In this document: one piece after another, positions 1-7,927 of the stretch
How the letters are laid out: every line of letters begins with the position of its first letter
How positions within the stretch are numbered: the stretch's first letter is position 1
DNA from: CAZHPR01 sp964534305
GTDB taxonomy: Bacteria; Patescibacteriota; Minisyncoccia; Phycocordibacterales; WO2-35-19
Direction: 5' to 3'
Length of the DNA stretch: 64,000 bases
Assembly (NCBI GenBank): GCA_964534305.1
Contig: CAZHPR010000003.1
Location: forward strand, 1-64,000
The notes under the pieces: model-generated
Database searches by the model: none
What the model saw: the letters and a program-made list of their open reading frames with translations, nothing else
What the model was told of the DNA's origin: nothing
Position numbers and translations under genes: made by a program

Positions 1-2259
1 ACAACCAACTCTTCTTTGGTGTTTATGGCTAACAATGCTGAAGGTGGCAGATTAATACCAGGGGGTTTGTTTGGTTTTGGTACTTCAACTCCAAAATGGA
101 AACTCCAAGTAGCTTCTTCTACAGGACCTCAACTAGCTCTTTCAGACAGTACCTCTATAACAACAGATCATTGGACCTTTAGAAACGCAGGAGGTAACCT
201 CTATCTCTCTACTTCATCTGCTTCTACCTTTGCAACCACATCTATCAGTGCACTAGAGATAGCAGGTGATGGCTTCGGTACTACCACCCTCCGAGGTCTC
301 AACATAAGTGGTCAAGCAACCACAACAAGCAATGTTGGGATGAATATTACTAGTGGGTGTTATGCGGTAAATGGAAATTGTGTTGGCGGCGGCGGACTGT
401 CTTCTTATGATGCGTGGACACATCCAGCAGCAGGACAGAGCGCGACAACCTCACTCATGCTCCTCTATGGCCAAGCAAGCTCTACAATGTTTAGTGCAAA
501 TCAGGCTTGGTTTGGCGGTACCGCAACCAGCACCTTTACTTCTAGTGGAAGGCTTGGAGTGGCAACTACCACAAACCTAAACGCAACCCTTACTCTCCAG
601 GGCGCTTCTGGTTTAGATATTCTTAGGGTTGCAACTACTACTTCAGGATCGGATGTGATTGTAATTAGTGAATGGGGAGGCATCACACAAAAACTTTCTT
701 CTACCACAGCTTTCTCTATTCAGATGGCAAGCGGTACGCCAGTTTTTGAAGTCGATACTTCTGCGGGTAATACCGCGGCTGGAATAGATATAACCGCAGC
801 AACTGGCCAGACTGCAAACCTACTCAACTTCTTCTCATCAGGTTCAACATTTATGTCTGGCTTTACTGCTGCGGGAGGTCTCTTTATGAACATGTCTAGC
901 ACTAGTGCTATCAATATCTATGATGGGTCAGGCAATGCGGCTTTCGTTGTGGACTCTACAAATAGAAATGCTGCAGTCGGTACCTCTACTCTTACATATG
1001 ACTTTACGGTACAAGGTAGTCAGGCCTCTACTTATATAACAAGGATAGACAATGCAAACACTGGTACTGACGCTGATGGACTCCTGATTACTCTCGGGGT
1101 TGCAAATGCAAGCAGAACTACAGGCAACTACTTTATCGGATTTGCAGACGGTTCGCAGACTGTTGCCGGTAAAATCCAAGGAGGCGCCTCAGCTGTTGCG
1201 TACACAACTACCGCTGCTGACCTTGCAGAGTATTTCCGAGCTGCAGATCCTTACAATAAGCCAGAACCGGGAGAGATTGTGGTTCTTGATAAAAATAAAC
1301 AAAAAACTGTAAAGAAGGCAGGAGTTGCGGTGAGTGAAGGACTTACAGAAGAAGGTTATGAGCCGTTAGGAATAATATCAACAAACCCTGGATTTATTGG
1401 TAACGGCCCAATTTGTTACGCCGAAGATATAAACTGTGATACTGAATACTCAAAATACAACGTACTCGTCGCCATTGCCGGACAGGTACCAGTGAGAATC
1501 TCAAATGAAAACGGACCTATCCAGGTCGGTGATTATCTTACACTTTCTAGTACGACTCCGGGTGCTGCAACGAAGCTTATTGGAAGTGGACATATAATTG
1601 GTGTTGCTATAAGCAATGCAACCACAACAAACTATATAAGACCTATCCAACCTGATCAGGCTTCTACAACGGAGATTGTAATGGATAGCGCAGAGACAGT
1701 GATCGCTTTTGTAAAAAGCGGTTGGAGAGACGCACAGAATAACAACATATCACCAGAAGGCTTCCAAACTTCTAGTAGATGGGCAAGTCTGTTTAATTTC
1801 TTTAAATCAATCGGTATTGAATTCGGACAAAATTTTGTAAAGATGGCCAATGTGATTGTAAGCAAGATTACAGCAGATAGGGTAGAGACAAAGGAACTTT
1901 GTATTGACGATGTTTGTATAAACAAAGATCAACTGCAGGCAATTGTAAATGGAGCGGGAGTAACGCTACCTACTCCAGATGAGACTCCTATAATTCTGGG
2001 AGATAATGCGACAAGTACCGCTACGACCACATCTCCTATTGAGTCAAACCCAGAAACTACTGCAACTACTACAGAAGAAATAACCCCCCCAGCCGCCCTT
2101 AATTTAAGTGGGGAGCCAGGAGCAGAACCAGAAGTCGTTGAGCCAACTCCCTCTCCTTCGCAAGGAGAGGGAGGGGGTGAGGTCGTCCCAGAACTAACTC
2201 CAGTGGTAGAAAATACTCCTGTCCCAGAACCAGTATTTTCGCCAGAAATAACATCCTAA
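1..2259 (+). CDS. Large secreted tail-fibre/adhesin-like protein, 5' end outside window
   Basis: The frame is open to the left edge, so the true start is probably upstream; the first ATG inside is at base 25. The body (about residues 1-400 of the visible part) is a low-complexity Ser/Thr/Ala/Gly beta-repeat region with many STTS/TTS motifs, typical of fibrous phage-tail-like or adhesin stalks. Around residue 400 comes an AEYF motif followed by PEPGEIVVLDKNK and a compact domain ending near residue 545; this resembles the C-terminal head domain of CPR tail-fibre-type surface proteins (Peptidase_G2/S74-like architecture; family assignment is inference). The last 100 residues are a Pro/Thr/Glu-rich tail that contains a palindromic repeat insertion. 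Probably exported and displayed on the cell surface; no anchor is visible in this part. Confidence 0.7.
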   Translation, partial: TTNSSLVFMANNAEGGRLIPGGLFGFGTSTPKWKLQVASSTGPQLALSDSTSITTDHWTFRNAGGNLYLSTSSASTFATTSISALEIAGDGFGTTTLRGLNISGQATTTSNVGMNITSGCYAVNGNCVGGGGLSSYDAWTHPAAGQSATTSLMLLYGQASSTMFSANQAWFGGTATSTFTSSGRLGVATTTNLNATLTLQGASGLDILRVATTTSGSDVIVISEWGGITQKLSSTTAFSIQMASGTPVFEVDTSAGNTAAGIDITAATGQTANLLNFFSSGSTFMSGFTAAGGLFMNMSSTSAINIYDGSGNAAFVVDSTNRNAAVGTSTLTYDFTVQGSQASTYITRIDNANTGTDADGLLITLGVANASRTTGNYFIGFADGSQTVAGKIQGGASAVAYTTTAADLAEYFRAADPYNKPEPGEIVVLDKNKQKTVKKAGVAVSEGLTEEGYEPLGIISTNPGFIGNGPICYAEDINCDTEYSKYNVLVAIAGQVPVRISNENGPIQVGDYLTLSSTTPGAATKLIGSGHIIGVAISNATTTNYIRPIQPDQASTTEIVMDSAETVIAFVKSGWRDAQNNNISPEGFQTSSRWASLFNFFKSIGIEFGQNFVKMANVIVSKITADRVETKELCIDDVCINKDQLQAIVNGAGVTLPTPDETPIILGDNATSTATTTSPIESNPETTATTTEEITPPAALNLSGEPGAEPEVVEPTPSPSQGEGGGEVVPELTPVVENTPVPEPVFSPEITS
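2147..2182 (+). repeat. Palindromic G/C-rich repeat inside a coding sequence
   Basis: A perfect 12-bp inverted repeat (2147-2158 and 2162-2173, 3-base loop) followed by GGGGTGAGGT. It is translated in frame as the peptide PSPSQGEGGGEV. The same repeat type, in reverse orientation, occurs at 24241-24282 and in variant form at 60543-60575. Confidence 0.8.
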
Positions 2260-2264
2260 ATAAA

Positions 2265-2654
2265 ATGATCAAAAGATTTTTAGAATGGATAGGTTTAAAA
2301 GAAAAGATTCATAACCATAATCTTGTAGCGCCTTTGTTTAAAGATGGGGAAATTTGGTGGTGCGCTGTTGGTGAAAATATTGGCATAGAAATAAATGGAA
2401 AGGGAAAATCTTTTTCTAGACCCGTATTTGTTTATAAAAAACTAAGTAAGGATGGTTTTGTTGGGATACCTCTAACCACACAAAAGAAAGAAGGTACGTG
2501 GTTTGTTGCAATATCTTTTAGACAAAAGATCAATATAGCCAACCTTTCTCAGGTTAGGGTGTTCAGTTCCTCTAGAATGTATGAAAGGATGGGTAAGCTG
2601 GATAGTAATGATATTATAAAAATAAAGAACGGATTTCTCCGTCTTTATTCCTGA
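2265..2654 (+). CDS. PemK/MazF-family protein, orphan (copy 1)
   Basis: A 129-residue protein. About 25 N-terminal residues (MIKRFLEWIG and on) precede a MazF/PemK-like fold: GEIWWC strand, a GKGKSFSRPV segment matching the family's R-P motif, IPLTT strand, and NLSQVRVF near residue 95. Members of this family are usually mRNA endoribonuclease toxins. It starts 5 bases after the stop of the upstream surface protein and no MazE-like antitoxin gene lies on either side. It is clearly paralogous to the minus-strand gene at 18609-19007 (shared N-terminus and GEIWWC..GEN..E.NGKG core). Immediately after its stop lies a two-hairpin element with a promoter pointing back into the gene. Toxin activity is inferred from family only. 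Confidence 0.82.
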   Translation: MIKRFLEWIGLKEKIHNHNLVAPLFKDGEIWWCAVGENIGIEINGKGKSFSRPVFVYKKLSKDGFVGIPLTTQKKEGTWFVAISFRQKINIANLSQVRVFSSSRMYERMGKLDSNDIIKIKNGFLRLYS

Positions 2655-2698
2655 ATATTCTCTCTCTTACGAGAGAGTACGTGGCTAATGCCAAATAT
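2655..2698 (-). ncRNA. Candidate antisense small RNA at pemK copy 1
   Basis: On the minus strand, just past a consensus promoter, the sequence forms hairpin 1 (TGGC-ATTA-GCCA, 2682-2693) and hairpin 2 (7-bp CTCTCTC/GAGAGAG stem, 2660-2677, 4-base loop), ending 5 bases from the pemK stop and running antisense into it. The same layout recurs at the second pemK (18565-18609). About 20 of 25 bases after the -10 box match between copies, hairpin 1 has a compensatory C-G to G-C change, and hairpin 2 keeps pairing with unrelated sequence. The transcript end is not defined. Confidence 0.5.
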
Positions 2699-2704
2699 AA
2701 ATGT

Positions 2705-2732
2705 ATTATAGCAAATTCAAAAAACATGTCAA
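2705..2732 (-). promoter_or_regulatory. Consensus promoter pointing into pemK copy 1 (antisense)
   Basis: On the minus strand: TTGACA (2727-2732), 16-bp spacer ending in TTTGC, TATAAT (2705-2710). Both boxes are perfect sigma70 consensus, with a TG dinucleotide as in extended -10 promoters. No minus-strand gene follows, only pemK in antisense. Confidence 0.7.
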
Positions 2733-2766
2733 GCTATTACCAGAAATAACACCCTAATATTCAAAA

Positions 2767-3123
2767 ATGAAAAATTATAAATCAAAAATTTTATTGTCTC
2801 TCTTGGGGGTTGCAGTCCTGGTCCTGTTTGTTTTTGTTGGAAGGGGAGAGAATAATGAAGTAAAAGACTTTATTGATCTTGATAATAGTTTTGTTACAGA
2901 AAATGAGGGGAGTGTAGAAAATGTAAAAATTGCAAATAGAGAAATGGTACAGGTAAGATTCTCCTATGAAGTAAATGGAATAAAATACAATGATGCACTC
3001 AACTTTACAAAAGATCAGTATGAAAAAATGAGTCAAGAAGACATAGAAGAAATGAAGGTTGAGAGATTTAAAATTTGGGTCAATTCGGTAAACAAATCTT
3101 CAAAACAAGAAGCATTAGAATAA
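2767..3123 (+). CDS. Small membrane-anchored or secreted hypothetical protein
   Basis: A 118-residue protein not assigned to a known family. A basic N-terminus (MKNYKSK) and one hydrophobic segment (about residues 7-25) suggest a signal anchor; the remaining ~90 residues are charged and probably extracytoplasmic. It ends only 5 bases before the ATG of the next secreted protein, so the two are likely co-transcribed. Function unknown. Confidence 0.65.
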   Translation: MKNYKSKILLSLLGVAVLVLFVFVGRGENNEVKDFIDLDNSFVTENEGSVENVKIANREMVQVRFSYEVNGIKYNDALNFTKDQYEKMSQEDIEEMKVERFKIWVNSVNKSSKQEALE

Positions 3124-3128
3124 ATAAA

Positions 3129-5000
3129 ATGAAATTTAGTAATCAAAAAAAAGGAATAATCATTTTAGCTGTATTTTTCTTTCTATTTTTGGCAAATCCT
3201 AATGATGCCTTTGCGGCTGCGAGATATTGGGTGGGGGGTGGAAGTAGTACCAACTGGAACGCCACTGGAAACACAAACTGGTCTGATACTTCAGGAGGGG
3301 CAAACAATGCTTCTGTTCCTGGCTCTACCGATGATGTAATTTTTGATGCAAACTCTGGCGCTGGTACTTCAAACATATCTGCCTCTATTACTGTTGCTTC
3401 CGTAACTATGACCAATTTTACGGGAACTTTAACACATGGGACTGCTTCTTTGACAATTGCTAGCGGTGGCGGAATAACCTTTGGAGCGAGTATGACTTAT
3501 ACTCCTTCTAACTCCTCAATCTCAGGGAATATAGGTAATTTGACCACAGCGGGGAAATTAATGCCAAATATAACTGTTTCTTCTGGTACTCTAACGTTGC
3601 AAGATAATCTGACATTTATAGATTCAAAATCTGCTCAGGTTACAATTGTTGGTGCTCTAAATCTTAATGGCTTTACTATGTCTGGATATTCGTCTACCAG
3701 TAGGGTTTTGGTCACAAGTAATATTTTGGGAGTTCAAAGGAGTGTAACCAGAGCCAGTGGAGCTTTTGCTAATGCTGATTTTAGAGATATAGATTTGGAG
3801 GCTTCTTATGACTGCTCTGCAATAACAGGGCTTTGTGGAGACGCTGGAGGAAACAGTGCAGATTTTACTTTTACCACTGCTACCACAAACTATTGGGTTG
3901 GTGGTACAGGCAACTGGTCAGATGTAAACGAATGGGCAAATAGTTCTGGTGGTACGGGAGGGACAGGCAGGGTTCCTTTGCCACAGGATGATGTTATTTT
4001 TGATAACAATTCCTTTAGTGGCAATAATTCCGTTTCTTTAGACATGCCTCGTTTAGGAAAAAACATTGATGCTAGTGCTTATAATGAAGGTAATACGCCA
4101 ATTCTTGCTAATAACATTACCAGCAACACTATTTATGGCTCTTTAACTTTAAATTCAAGTATAACTAGCTTCTCATCTTCGCCAAATTTAACTTTTGAGG
4201 GTAGAGGAGCTTATACACTTACATCGGCAGGAAAGTCATTTGGTTCTGGTACAGTAAGTATTTCTATGGTGAGTGGTTCTTTGACTCTACAAGATGCTTA
4301 TGTTGGCTCTTTTTCACTGACGTTGAACAATGGAAATCTTGATGCCAACGATTTTAATGTAACGGCTGCATCTGTCAGTATAACTGGTACTGGAACCCGT
4401 ACTTTGGATATGGGTACTGGGACTTGGACAGTCACAACAACTGGTACTATTTGGAATGCGTCTACCGCTACCAACCTGACTTTGAACGAAGAAACTTCTA
4501 CTATTGTTGTAAGTAATACTTCCTCAGCCTCCAAGACTTGGGCGGGTGGTTTTCAAACGTATTATAACCTATCTATAACAGGTAGAAATATACAGATAAA
4601 CCAAAGCAACACTTTCAACACACTTTCTCTTGATAATGGTGGTGTGCTTGATGGGGTTATTTTGGCAAGTGGGACCACTCAAACCGTAACTAATTTTACT
4701 ACAAATGCTTCTGCTGGAAATGTGGCTATTCTTTCAGGTGTTGCTGGTGGTGGGGCAGAATCTCTCTCTGTTGCTAGTGGAACTATTTGTGTTGATTATC
4801 TTACAATTACAAATGTCACAGCTACAGGAGGAGCAAGTTGGTACGCTGGAGCAAACTCAACTGACAACGGAGGAAACAGTGGTTGGACGTTTAGTGCGTG
4901 TCCTGGGGGTGATCCTAATTCAGCCTCTAGACAATACGGTGTCCCTAATGAAAAGGTGAGGGGTGGTACCAAGGTAAGAGGTGGGGTTAAGTTTAGATAA
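3129..5000 (+). CDS. Secreted repeat-rich beta-structured surface protein
   Basis: The ATG at 3129 is chosen over an upstream in-frame start because it begins a classical signal peptide: MKFSNQKKG, hydrophobic core, and AFA-AA cleavage site near residue 28. The mature part is Ser/Thr/Gly/Asn-rich with short hydrophobic strands, as in parallel beta-helix or autotransporter-like passengers. Two module starts carry the motif YWVGG..NWSD (residues ~34 and ~255), each followed by a P..DDVIFD motif. No enzymatic motif is seen and no wall anchor is obvious; the C-terminus is basic. Likely a cell-surface or matrix protein of the same locus as its neighbours; the family name is not known to me. Confidence 0.7.
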   Translation: MKFSNQKKGIIILAVFFFLFLANPNDAFAAARYWVGGGSSTNWNATGNTNWSDTSGGANNASVPGSTDDVIFDANSGAGTSNISASITVASVTMTNFTGTLTHGTASLTIASGGGITFGASMTYTPSNSSISGNIGNLTTAGKLMPNITVSSGTLTLQDNLTFIDSKSAQVTIVGALNLNGFTMSGYSSTSRVLVTSNILGVQRSVTRASGAFANADFRDIDLEASYDCSAITGLCGDAGGNSADFTFTTATTNYWVGGTGNWSDVNEWANSSGGTGGTGRVPLPQDDVIFDNNSFSGNNSVSLDMPRLGKNIDASAYNEGNTPILANNITSNTIYGSLTLNSSITSFSSSPNLTFEGRGAYTLTSAGKSFGSGTVSISMVSGSLTLQDAYVGSFSLTLNNGNLDANDFNVTAASVSITGTGTRTLDMGTGTWTVTTTGTIWNASTATNLTLNEETSTIVVSNTSSASKTWAGGFQTYYNLSITGRNIQINQSNTFNTLSLDNGGVLDGVILASGTTQTVTNFTTNASAGNVAILSGVAGGGAESLSVASGTICVDYLTITNVTATGGASWYAGANSTDNGGNSGWTFSACPGGDPNSASRQYGVPNEKVRGGTKVRGGVKFR

Positions 5001-5054
5001 GTTTTTAACAGTAAACAGAGGAAAAATTTTAAAAAATGTATAATAATAAATAAT

Positions 5055-5552
5055 ATGAATGAAATAAGATTTAACTCGTTTGAACCCCAAAAAACTGATG
5101 GATCTTCAGATGAATCAGTAAAAAGGGCACCCCGCTTTAAGTTATTATTTGCTTCTGTTGCCAAAAGGTTTATAAAAGCTATTCTGGCCCTGCTTTTTAT
5201 TGGAGTTTTGGTTTTGGGAGGTATTTACTTTTATGATAAGTATCTATCTGGTGAATCTAATGGTGTTTATAGCGCTGTTTTCCTTTCTAATGGGCAGGTC
5301 TACTTCGGTAAGATAAAAGAGAATAATAGTAAAGAAATTATTTTGGATAACGTCTTTTATCTGCAATCAAACAATCAGTCAGCTGTCTCTGGACAATCTA
5401 TCCAAGGGTCTCAGTTTACTCTGGTAAAGCTTGGTAACGAGCTGCACGGACCAACGGATGAATTGTTCATAAACAAGCAGAATGTGTTGTTTTACGAATA
5501 CTTGAGATCTGATAGTCAGGTGGTACAATCGATAAAGAATTATAAATTATAA
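5055..5552 (+). CDS. Single-pass membrane protein of unknown function
   Basis: 165 residues: a polar cytoplasmic N-terminus (~40 residues), one transmembrane helix (about 41-62, IKAILALLFIGVLVLGGIYF), then an outer domain with the pattern VFLSNGQVYFGKI..ILDNVFYLQ. I recognise the general architecture from CPR genomes but no named family. It lies between the secreted repeat protein and the polytopic TPR protein on the same strand, with 17 bases to the next start, suggesting co-transcription with the latter. Confidence 0.65.
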   Translation: MNEIRFNSFEPQKTDGSSDESVKRAPRFKLLFASVAKRFIKAILALLFIGVLVLGGIYFYDKYLSGESNGVYSAVFLSNGQVYFGKIKENNSKEIILDNVFYLQSNNQSAVSGQSIQGSQFTLVKLGNELHGPTDELFINKQNVLFYEYLRSDSQVVQSIKNYKL

Positions 5553-5569
5553 AGAATTAATAAATAGAT

Positions 5570-7921
5570 ATGGATCAACAAACAAGCAATTTTAACTTCA
5601 GTAATTTGTTTAGGTATGTAATGGTGGCTCTCGTTTTTCTAATACCGGTTTTCTTTTTGCCTAGCACGACATTCCCGCTTTATTCTGCAAAGATAAGTAT
5701 GCTCGCTACAATCCTTGTCTTTTTGATTGCTCTATTCTTGGCAAAGACACTTTCTGTAGGGAGGATATCAATACCAAAAACAAAAATACTTTTACCATTA
5801 GCCTTGTTTCCTGTAATTGCTTTGGTGTCATCATTCTTTTCAAAAAATGTAATGCTCTCTATTGTTGGGGGAGTATTTGATGTTGGGACTTCGGGCTTCA
5901 TACTTATAATGACTCTTCTCTTTTTCCTTATACTCTTTTCTGTTGGTGGTGATCGTTTGACCATAAATCAAATTCTCAAGTTTTTTACCTACTCCGGTGT
6001 TGTAATTGTGGTCCATATGTTAATCAGGGCTTTTGTCGCTCCTGTACTTCCGGTATCTATAGCTTCTAGGATACCAAACTTCTTAACTGGAGGAGCAATT
6101 GATACATCTATAATACTCGGTGCTGTAATACTCGGTATCCTTTGTTTGTTGCATATGTCAAATGTAAGTAAGAGGATGTCTTATGTTGTCTATGCAACTC
6201 TAGCTCTGGGGCTACTTATTATCGGGGCAATAAACTTTACTCCGGTTATCTTTATTCTTGGTGTGTTTGCTCTTGTTTATTTTGTTCTAATGTTCTCTTG
6301 GTCTATAGGAAACAGAGAAAATGGTGCAGTCTTTAATCTAAAAAATTATATCCCAGCACTTATTGTATTAGTTTTTTCTGTAGTTTTGCTTATATCTGGC
6401 GGTGCTGTCTCCAATTATCTATCGGGGGTGTTCAATGTAAATTCTTTTGAAGTGAGACCAAATTTTGAGACCACCTTTGAGATAGTAAAGCACTCTCTCT
6501 CGGTAAATCCAGTTTTAGGCGTCGGACCAAACAAGTTTTCTGATATGTGGAATCTCTATAAACCATTTAGTGTCAATATAACAAGCTTCTGGAATACAAA
6601 CTTTAACTTCGGTTCTAGTCTTATAGCCACAATTCTTTCTACTATCGGTATCTTGGGCTTCTTATCAATTATTGGTTTTATAATAATGTATGTTATTGTC
6701 GGGTTTAGATCACTCTTTGCTGGTGGTGAAGATAGAGAAGGGAATTATCTCACAGTAACAACATTCTTCCTCTCTATCTTCTTTTGGGCGATGACGTTTG
6801 TTTATGTACCTGGCATAGCATCAATTACTCTCGCTTTTGTGTTTAGTGCCCTCTCCCTTTCTCTCTTCTCTAGTAGAGGTATTCTTGGTGTTAGAGAATT
6901 CAACTTATTCAATAATCCAAAAGCCAACTTCGTTTCTGTTTTCGGGATAGTATTTTGTCTGATTATGACAATCGCTGGTGGGTATTTTGTTTGGCAAAGG
7001 AACATATCAGCAAATCTTTTCCAAAAAGGTCTGGTTTTGGTCTCGGGTGGTGATTTGCAAGGAGCAAAACTTAAGATGGCTAGAGCTATACAGATGTCAC
7101 CAAACGATAGCTACTGGAGAAATCTCTCTGAACTCACGCTGCTTGAATTGTCGCAAGTACTAGGTGGTATCAGTAACCCTCAAAACATAAGTGAGACAAA
7201 ACGAGCTGAAATACAGACTGTAATATCAAATAGTATAGAAGCTTCTAGACAAGCAATTGCGCTTAACCCAAATAATTATCAAAACTGGATGACTCTAGGT
7301 AGAGTATACGAAGCTCTTGCTTCTGTTGGTATACAAGGCGCCTTGGATAATGCAAGAAGCGCTTATGTAGAGGTAAAAAATAGAGCACCAAATAACCCGA
7401 TGGTCCCTCTTTCTTTGGCTAGACTAGAACTTATAAATGGAAATGTAGCTGGTGCTAGAGAATTCATAAACCAAGCTCTTCAGTTGAAGAGTAACTATAC
7501 AGATGCTTACTTCATCCTCGCACAGATAGAAGTTGCAAGCAACAATATACCCAATGCGATAAGATCTGTTGAAGCGGCAACTCTTACAGATCCAAATAAC
7601 GCAAACCTATATTTCCAACTTGGAATGTTGAAGTACAACAACAGAGACCATGAAGGTGCTGCTGCTGCCTTTGAGAGGGCGGTATCAATAATCCCTGATT
7701 ATGCCAATGCTAGATATTTCCTCGGTCTTTCATATGACAGGTTAGGCAGAGCAGAAGATGCAATTGCTCAGTTTAGAGAAATACAAAGAACCAACCCTGA
7801 TAATCAAGAAGTAGTACTTATACTAAGTAATCTAGAAGCTGGTAGGGACCCTTTCTATAGTGCGAGACCTCCAGTTGATGATTCTCCAGAAGATAGGCCT
7901 GAGCCTCCAATTGAAAATTAA
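5570..7921 (+). CDS. Polytopic membrane protein with C-terminal TPR repeats (O-antigen-ligase-like)
   Basis: 783 residues. Residues ~15-480 hold about a dozen hydrophobic helices with a larger extracytoplasmic loop that includes the motif NPVLGVGPNKFSDMW, the kind of loop seen in Wzy/WaaL (O-antigen ligase) superfamily proteins. Residues ~480-770 form tetratricopeptide repeats (for example NYQNWMTLGRVYEALA, NANLYFQLGMLKYNNRDHEGA, ANARYFLGLSYDRLGRAEDA). The C-terminal ~20 residues are Pro/Asp/Glu-rich. Likely role: transfer or polymerisation of surface glycans, or scaffolding such a complex; this is inferred from architecture, as no catalytic residue can be asserted. It sits within the surface-protein locus, 6 bases before the giant wall-binding protein. 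Confidence 0.65.
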   Translation: MDQQTSNFNFSNLFRYVMVALVFLIPVFFLPSTTFPLYSAKISMLATILVFLIALFLAKTLSVGRISIPKTKILLPLALFPVIALVSSFFSKNVMLSIVGGVFDVGTSGFILIMTLLFFLILFSVGGDRLTINQILKFFTYSGVVIVVHMLIRAFVAPVLPVSIASRIPNFLTGGAIDTSIILGAVILGILCLLHMSNVSKRMSYVVYATLALGLLIIGAINFTPVIFILGVFALVYFVLMFSWSIGNRENGAVFNLKNYIPALIVLVFSVVLLISGGAVSNYLSGVFNVNSFEVRPNFETTFEIVKHSLSVNPVLGVGPNKFSDMWNLYKPFSVNITSFWNTNFNFGSSLIATILSTIGILGFLSIIGFIIMYVIVGFRSLFAGGEDREGNYLTVTTFFLSIFFWAMTFVYVPGIASITLAFVFSALSLSLFSSRGILGVREFNLFNNPKANFVSVFGIVFCLIMTIAGGYFVWQRNISANLFQKGLVLVSGGDLQGAKLKMARAIQMSPNDSYWRNLSELTLLELSQVLGGISNPQNISETKRAEIQTVISNSIEASRQAIALNPNNYQNWMTLGRVYEALASVGIQGALDNARSAYVEVKNRAPNNPMVPLSLARLELINGNVAGAREFINQALQLKSNYTDAYFILAQIEVASNNIPNAIRSVEAATLTDPNNANLYFQLGMLKYNNRDHEGAAAAFERAVSIIPDYANARYFLGLSYDRLGRAEDAIAQFREIQRTNPDNQEVVLILSNLEAGRDPFYSARPPVDDSPEDRPEPPIEN

Positions 7922-7927
7922 TAAAAT

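Noticed and set aside
2200..2830. Classical protein antitoxin (MazE/PemI) beside pemK copy 1
   Set aside because: Upstream is the end of a surface protein, downstream a membrane-anchored protein without a DNA-binding motif; no short acidic antitoxin-like ORF was found on either strand, and likewise around copy 2.
3075..3128. Upstream in-frame start for the secreted repeat protein
   Set aside because: It overlaps the preceding gene and places 18 charged residues before a complete signal peptide starting at 3129.
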